64,000 bases of DNA from Candidatus Obscuribacter sp. (lineage in GTDB: Bacteria > Cyanobacteriota > Vampirovibrionia > Obscuribacterales > Obscuribacteraceae): assembly GCA_021772095.1 (NCBI GenBank), contig JADYXR010000133.1, positions 1 through 64,000 on the forward strand, given 5' to 3'. Below, piece by piece: positions 60,631 to 64,000 of the stretch. The notes under the pieces were generated by a model that searched no databases, was not told the origin of the DNA, and saw only the letters and a list, made by a program, of their open reading frames with translations. The position numbers and the translations under genes are program-made. Every line of letters begins with the position of its first letter. The first letter of the stretch is position 1.

Positions 60631-61527
60631 TCACCGGCAAACCAATTGCGCGGTGCTTAGCACAGCACGAATAGCCCGCACATCAACTGAGTTGCCTACC
60701 AGGCGCCATTTTACGGACAACGGCATATCTTCAGGCAGACGAAATTCGCCGGAAAAACCAAACAGCTCGATAATCTCATCAGGAGCGACAAAACGAACAA
60801 TGCCGTCAGGCAATTGAATCAAAGATCCGCTCGCCTTCCTGCATTTAAAATATCCGCGTGTGAAGCAGATCAGATATGCGTCCGTTTGATGCGGATCGAC
60901 GATGTTTAACACTGCCCTGTATTTTTCCACGGTCTCAGGACTTAGAAATAAACGATGGTCGTCGTTCCTCGTCAGAAATTCCGGCAAGTTCCTACTCTCG
61001 CGAAACCGCTCTATATCAGGCTCAACGAGAGGCACCGTCCGTGATGCGGCAATAAAGAACCGGGGTCGTCGCATGGGCACGCCGAACGTCGAAGAACAAA
61101 TGCTGAATGAGATGTTCTGATAGCCGCATTCTGCAAGGGTTTTCGAATACCTGTCGTGCATTTTCGAATCGATAAAACCTTCAACGTTCTCAAGAAAAAT
61201 AAAATCGGGCAAACGCTGCGGAATTATCTCAATCAGTTTTGCTAACGCCTGAGACCTTGGATCGACATCGTCTTTCCGTTCGCCTCGCCGAGAAAAGGGC
61301 GTACAGGGCGGGCTCATCCACCAGATATTCGCCTGCGGGAAATCCTCGAGTCCGAGCGACTCCAGGTTTCGTTTAATCGGTTCCAATCCAAAATTAGACT
61401 TATAAACTTTATTTGCATGCTCATTTTGATCGTAAGCCGCGACAACTTTAATGCCCGTTGATCGACAGGCTTCGGCAAAAGCGCCGATGCCGGAGAAAAG
61501 TTCAATTGCTGTTAATGGGCTGACCAT
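60631..61527 (-). CDS. Dnmt2-like cytosine-5 methyltransferase (probably tRNA)
   Basis: A 298-residue cytosine-5 methyltransferase. Motif I is ELFSGIGAF (9-17), the catalytic motif IV is SPPCTPFSR (Cys75), motif VI is ENVEGF (113-118), motif VIII is MRRPRFF (152-158), and motif X is GNSVDVRA (278-285). In the target-recognition part it carries CFTRGY followed by ASGSLIQ (221-239), the CFT signature that separates Dnmt2/TRDMT1 from DNA methyltransferases, and the spacing to LLGFP-like ELFGFSGEFRLPE also fits. Dnmt2 enzymes methylate C38 of tRNA. No restriction enzyme gene is nearby. It is divergent from the kinase at 61610. Confidence 0.85.
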   Translation of the reverse strand: MVSPLTAIELFSGIGAFAEACRSTGIKVVAAYDQNEHANKVYKSNFGLEPIKRNLESLGLEDFPQANIWWMSPPCTPFSRRGERKDDVDPRSQALAKLIEIIPQRLPDFIFLENVEGFIDSKMHDRYSKTLAECGYQNISFSICSSTFGVPMRRPRFFIAASRTVPLVEPDIERFRESRNLPEFLTRNDDHRLFLSPETVEKYRAVLNIVDPHQTDAYLICFTRGYFKCRKASGSLIQLPDGIVRFVAPDEIIELFGFSGEFRLPEDMPLSVKWRLVGNSVDVRAIRAVLSTAQLVCR

Positions 61528-61609
61528 CGCTATAAGGTACGATCCTCAGGGAATATCTTATAGGATCCGAAAGCGGGTCGCGAAACACCTCCCTCGAGCA
61601 TCAGGACCA

Positions 61610-63754
61610 ATGCAAGAGCAAGTCCAGTCCTCCTCCGGCAAAACCGAAAGCAAGATCTGCCTTATTTGTCACAAGGCGGTCAGCTCCGATTTGAGTAAGT
61701 GCCCGGACGACGGTGGTGATCTGATAAACACGAAACAAGACCGTTTGATCGGCGAAACTTTTGCCAATCGCTATAAAATTCTTTCCATCGTCGGTCAGGG
61801 CGGCATGAGCACTGTATACAAGGCTCAGCACACCTACATGGAAAGGATTGTGGCGGTGAAGCTGTTGCATCCGCACCTGGTGTCTGATCCGGTCAGTGTC
61901 CAGCGTTTTCAGCAAGAAGCGAAAGCTGCTGCCAGCCTTTGCCATGCCAACATCATCACGGTTTTCGATTTCGGCGTCACCGAAGACGGGCTCGCTTTCC
62001 TGGTTATGGACTATCTCGAAGGTCCATCGCTGGGCGATTTGCTCGACCGGGCAGGCGCAGTGCCGCCCGATGAGGCCGTGGATATTTTCCGGCAAGTTTT
62101 AAAAGGTCTTTCGCACGCTCACCGCAAAGGCGTCGTGCACCGCGATTTAAAACCGCGGAACCTTGTGCTCGCAGTCGATGAGGACGGCACCGTTCAAGTC
62201 AAGATCGTAGACTTCGGTATCGCCAAGATGGTCCCGCAAGATGGCGCTGAGTCTCAGCATCTGACGCAGACCGGCGAAGTTTTCGGCAGTCCGATTTACA
62301 TGAGTCCTGAACAGTGTTCCGGTCAACCGCTGGATCTGCGCTCAGACATTTATTCCTGGGGCTGCGTCATGTTTGAAACATTGACGGGCTCGCCTCCGTT
62401 TCTCGGCAAGAATGCTGTGGAGACAATGTCCATGCACGTCAATGACGATCCGCCCAACTTCAAAGAAATCGCGCCGAATGCAAATATTCCCAGAGAATTG
62501 CAAGACGTCGTGATCGGCTGCCTGCGCAAAGATCCAAAAAAACGTTATCAAAATACCGCAGAAATTTTAGAAGCGCTGCCCGTGCCCGGCGGCATTCCGC
62601 CCAAACAAAGCCAGACTGGAACAGTGGTTATGCGGCTCGGCGACATGGTGCAAAACACCACGCCTAATCCAATTTCGATAAGAACCAAAACGCCTAGAAA
62701 AACGAAAAAGCATCTGGTCAAAATTTCTTCGCGAGGGCTCGCCACCACCTTCGGTATCGCCTTCATGTCGCTATTTTCATTGATCGCCTTTTTCCCATTT
62801 ACTGTTGAAGAAGTGCCTGGCACTCCAATGCAGAAAATGTGGTGGCAGACCGAAATGTGGACCGCCGGCAAACTGATGGAGCTCCGTTATCCGGGTGCTG
62901 CACTGACGATTTTGAAACACGCTGTTTACGACGTCAGTAATTTTTCCGGTCCCGGCGGCAAGCCGATGAAAAATTACGATTCGGAATTGCTCACCCTGAC
63001 GAAGCAGGCTGAGGCTTACCTGCTTTCTGGACAAACAGCTCTGCAGGACGAAACGATTGAAAAGATCGTCCAGCTCGATCGAGAACGTTATGATAAACGT
63101 GCAATTCGCCTCATCAATGACATGGCGAAATCCCAAAAGCATGTCGAAGAACTGATCGCCAGCGGAGATTCTCTTGAACGACATATCGGCGAGAAAGAAT
63201 TAAATTGGGCAGGACAAGTTCGCCATATCGTGGAAATCGCGCGGAGACTTGACGCCAACTATGCATACGGTCGCGAGTACCAACTGCTGTTTAGCGCATC
63301 AGCATTGATGCGAAGACTCTACGGAGACAACTTCATTGGTCTGGCTGACATATACGAACAAATGGCTGATTGTCTCTTAAATCAGGACCGCGTCGAAGAA
63401 ATTGGCGACAAAGAGTTGTATAGCAAAATAAAAAACATCCGATTGGTTCACGCTAAAGAAGGGGCGAAAAAGCCCGAGGAAGACGAGAATTACATTCGTT
63501 CCGCATTGCACCTCGGGCAGTGGCAACGCGACCGCAGTCAATTCGCCGAAGCTCAAATCAACCTTGAAAATGCAGTTAAAATGGCCGAGAAGTGCAAGAA
63601 GATTAAGCCCGATCAACTGGCTGAATATTATGGCTCACTGGCAGATTTGTACGAACAAACGAAGAATTTCACCGAAGCTCAAAAACACAGACAAAAAGCA
63701 CAAAAGATGTGTTCTCCTGAAGCTATCGAAGCGAGCGTAAGAGGCAAGCATTAG
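61610..63754 (+). CDS. Ser/Thr protein kinase with N-terminal zinc knuckle and TPR-like tail
   Basis: A 714-residue membrane kinase. Residues 16-37 hold a short Cys motif (CLICHK ... CPDDGG). The kinase domain (about 55-320) has GQGGMSTVYKA, VAVKLLHP, HRDLKPRN, DFGIAK and LTQTGEVFGSPIYMSPEQC. One membrane helix (about 380-403) follows a Thr/Lys-rich linker. The outer part (about 420-700) is helical with TPR-like units near its end (LGQWQRDRSQFAEAQINLEN, LADLYEQTKNFTEAQKHRQK). Start ATG 61610 with AGGA just upstream; an in-frame ATG at 61451 would overlap the methyltransferase gene on the other strand. The kinase half is closely similar in motif wording to the PrsW-kinase fusion. Confidence 0.9.
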   Translation: MQEQVQSSSGKTESKICLICHKAVSSDLSKCPDDGGDLINTKQDRLIGETFANRYKILSIVGQGGMSTVYKAQHTYMERIVAVKLLHPHLVSDPVSVQRFQQEAKAAASLCHANIITVFDFGVTEDGLAFLVMDYLEGPSLGDLLDRAGAVPPDEAVDIFRQVLKGLSHAHRKGVVHRDLKPRNLVLAVDEDGTVQVKIVDFGIAKMVPQDGAESQHLTQTGEVFGSPIYMSPEQCSGQPLDLRSDIYSWGCVMFETLTGSPPFLGKNAVETMSMHVNDDPPNFKEIAPNANIPRELQDVVIGCLRKDPKKRYQNTAEILEALPVPGGIPPKQSQTGTVVMRLGDMVQNTTPNPISIRTKTPRKTKKHLVKISSRGLATTFGIAFMSLFSLIAFFPFTVEEVPGTPMQKMWWQTEMWTAGKLMELRYPGAALTILKHAVYDVSNFSGPGGKPMKNYDSELLTLTKQAEAYLLSGQTALQDETIEKIVQLDRERYDKRAIRLINDMAKSQKHVEELIASGDSLERHIGEKELNWAGQVRHIVEIARRLDANYAYGREYQLLFSASALMRRLYGDNFIGLADIYEQMADCLLNQDRVEEIGDKELYSKIKNIRLVHAKEGAKKPEEDENYIRSALHLGQWQRDRSQFAEAQINLENAVKMAEKCKKIKPDQLAEYYGSLADLYEQTKNFTEAQKHRQKAQKMCSPEAIEASVRGKH

Positions 63755-63870
63755 CGGCGTTTCTTCAGAACATATTGCGCAACAACGACCGTTTTGCGTT
63801 CACAGTTTGGTTTATAACTCGGCGGTGCATAATATCTGCGGTGTTATTGGCATGGCGAAATAAGTAATAA

Positions 63871-64000
63871 ATGAGTGCTGACTCGCAGTTAGATCCATTG
63901 GCTGGCGTTTTAATAGACAACTCGTTTTTAGGAGTGATCATCACTTCCAAAAACGAGATTGAATTGATCAATCCGCAAGCGTTAAAACTTCTCGGCTACA
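63871..64000 (+). CDS. Partial PAS-domain protein (continues beyond window)
   Basis: Only 43 codons are visible. The sequence LGVIITSKNEIELINPQALK followed by LLGY fits the start of a PAS domain, and a similar stretch (SIELINTLAQQLLHY) occurs in the histidine kinase at 44736. It is probably the N-terminus of another sensor kinase. The ATG at 63871 follows the string ATAAGTAATAA without a clear ribosome site. Confidence 0.6.
   Translation, partial: MSADSQLDPLAGVLIDNSFLGVIITSKNEIELINPQALKLLGY

Noticed and set aside
60631..61527. Restriction-modification system
   Set aside because: No endonuclease gene is adjacent, and the CFT motif favours a Dnmt2-type tRNA enzyme.
1..64000. CRISPR arrays, insertion sequences, integrases, rRNA
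   Set aside because: None was seen: no regular spaced repeats, no transposase or integrase motifs, no rRNA-like stretches.

Overview
The window (64 kb, about 50% GC, no rRNA or tRNA seen) looks like chromosome of a non-photosynthetic relative of the Cyanobacteria, most like the Vampirovibrionia/Melainabacteria, and perhaps the Obscuribacter group. That placement is an inference. It rests on a DUF3370-type protein otherwise known from cyanobacteria, many TPR proteins, several Ser/Thr kinases carrying TPR tails, and very long low-complexity Pro/Ala/Gln or Asp/Glu proteins. No photosynthesis, phage, insertion-sequence, CRISPR or plasmid genes were seen. TTG appears to serve as a start codon in several genes.

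Layout. 1-5.4 kb: a QEGLA/MATCAP-type zinc carboxypeptidase followed by a TPR gene, a membrane-tethered pseudo-receiver and further TPR proteins. 5.4-8.6 kb: three TadE/TadG-like pilin-related membrane proteins. 8.7-14.3 kb: an acetyl-phosphate module of phosphoketolase, acetate kinase and a ribosome hibernation factor fused to a cold-shock domain. 14.5-18.6 kb: lipase maturation factor-like protein, FCP1/SCP-type HAD phosphatase and the DUF3370 protein. 18.6-22.6 kb: a NatAB-like ABC exporter whose second permease is fused to a CPBP protease. 22.7-27 kb: an unknown gene, a possible papain-like protein, a Lon substrate-binding-domain protein, an FKBP lipoprotein and an unknown secreted protein. 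27-34 kb: a giant acidic protein built from the non-ATPase ends of a PilB/GspE ATPase, and a small protein sharing its MshEN-type repeats. 34-37 kb: an SRPBCC protein, two thioredoxin-fold proteins and an RDD membrane protein. 37-43 kb: an amidase coupled to a Ro60/TROVE-vWA protein with a structured leader, and a large lipoprotein. 43-46 kb: a degenerate Hsp70-like protein coupled to a PAS histidine kinase. 46-54 kb: a zinc-ribbon Ser/Thr kinase with TPRs, a compact cassette of ubiquitin-like protein, unknown protein and E1-like enzyme, and a PrsW-kinase fusion. 54-64 kb: a Trp/Pro-rich disordered protein, a TPR protein, a two-component pair, a Dnmt2-like methyltransferase, a third Ser/Thr kinase with TPRs and the start of a PAS protein.

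How they fit together. The window is dominated by signalling and protein-interaction genes: three Ser/Thr kinases, two histidine kinases, one true response regulator and one pseudo-receiver. Phosphoketolase and acetate kinase would convert sugar phosphates to acetate with ATP yield, next to a hibernation factor that fits energy limitation. The most promising candidates for undescribed biology are the ubiquitin-like/E1-like cassette (48.8-50.6 kb), the acidic repeat GspE-like scaffold (27-31 kb), the TROVE protein with its leader (38.4-40.4 kb), the Dnmt2-like enzyme (60.6-61.5 kb) and the Trp-spaced disordered protein (53.8-56.2 kb). All functional calls come from reading motifs; no database search was possible.
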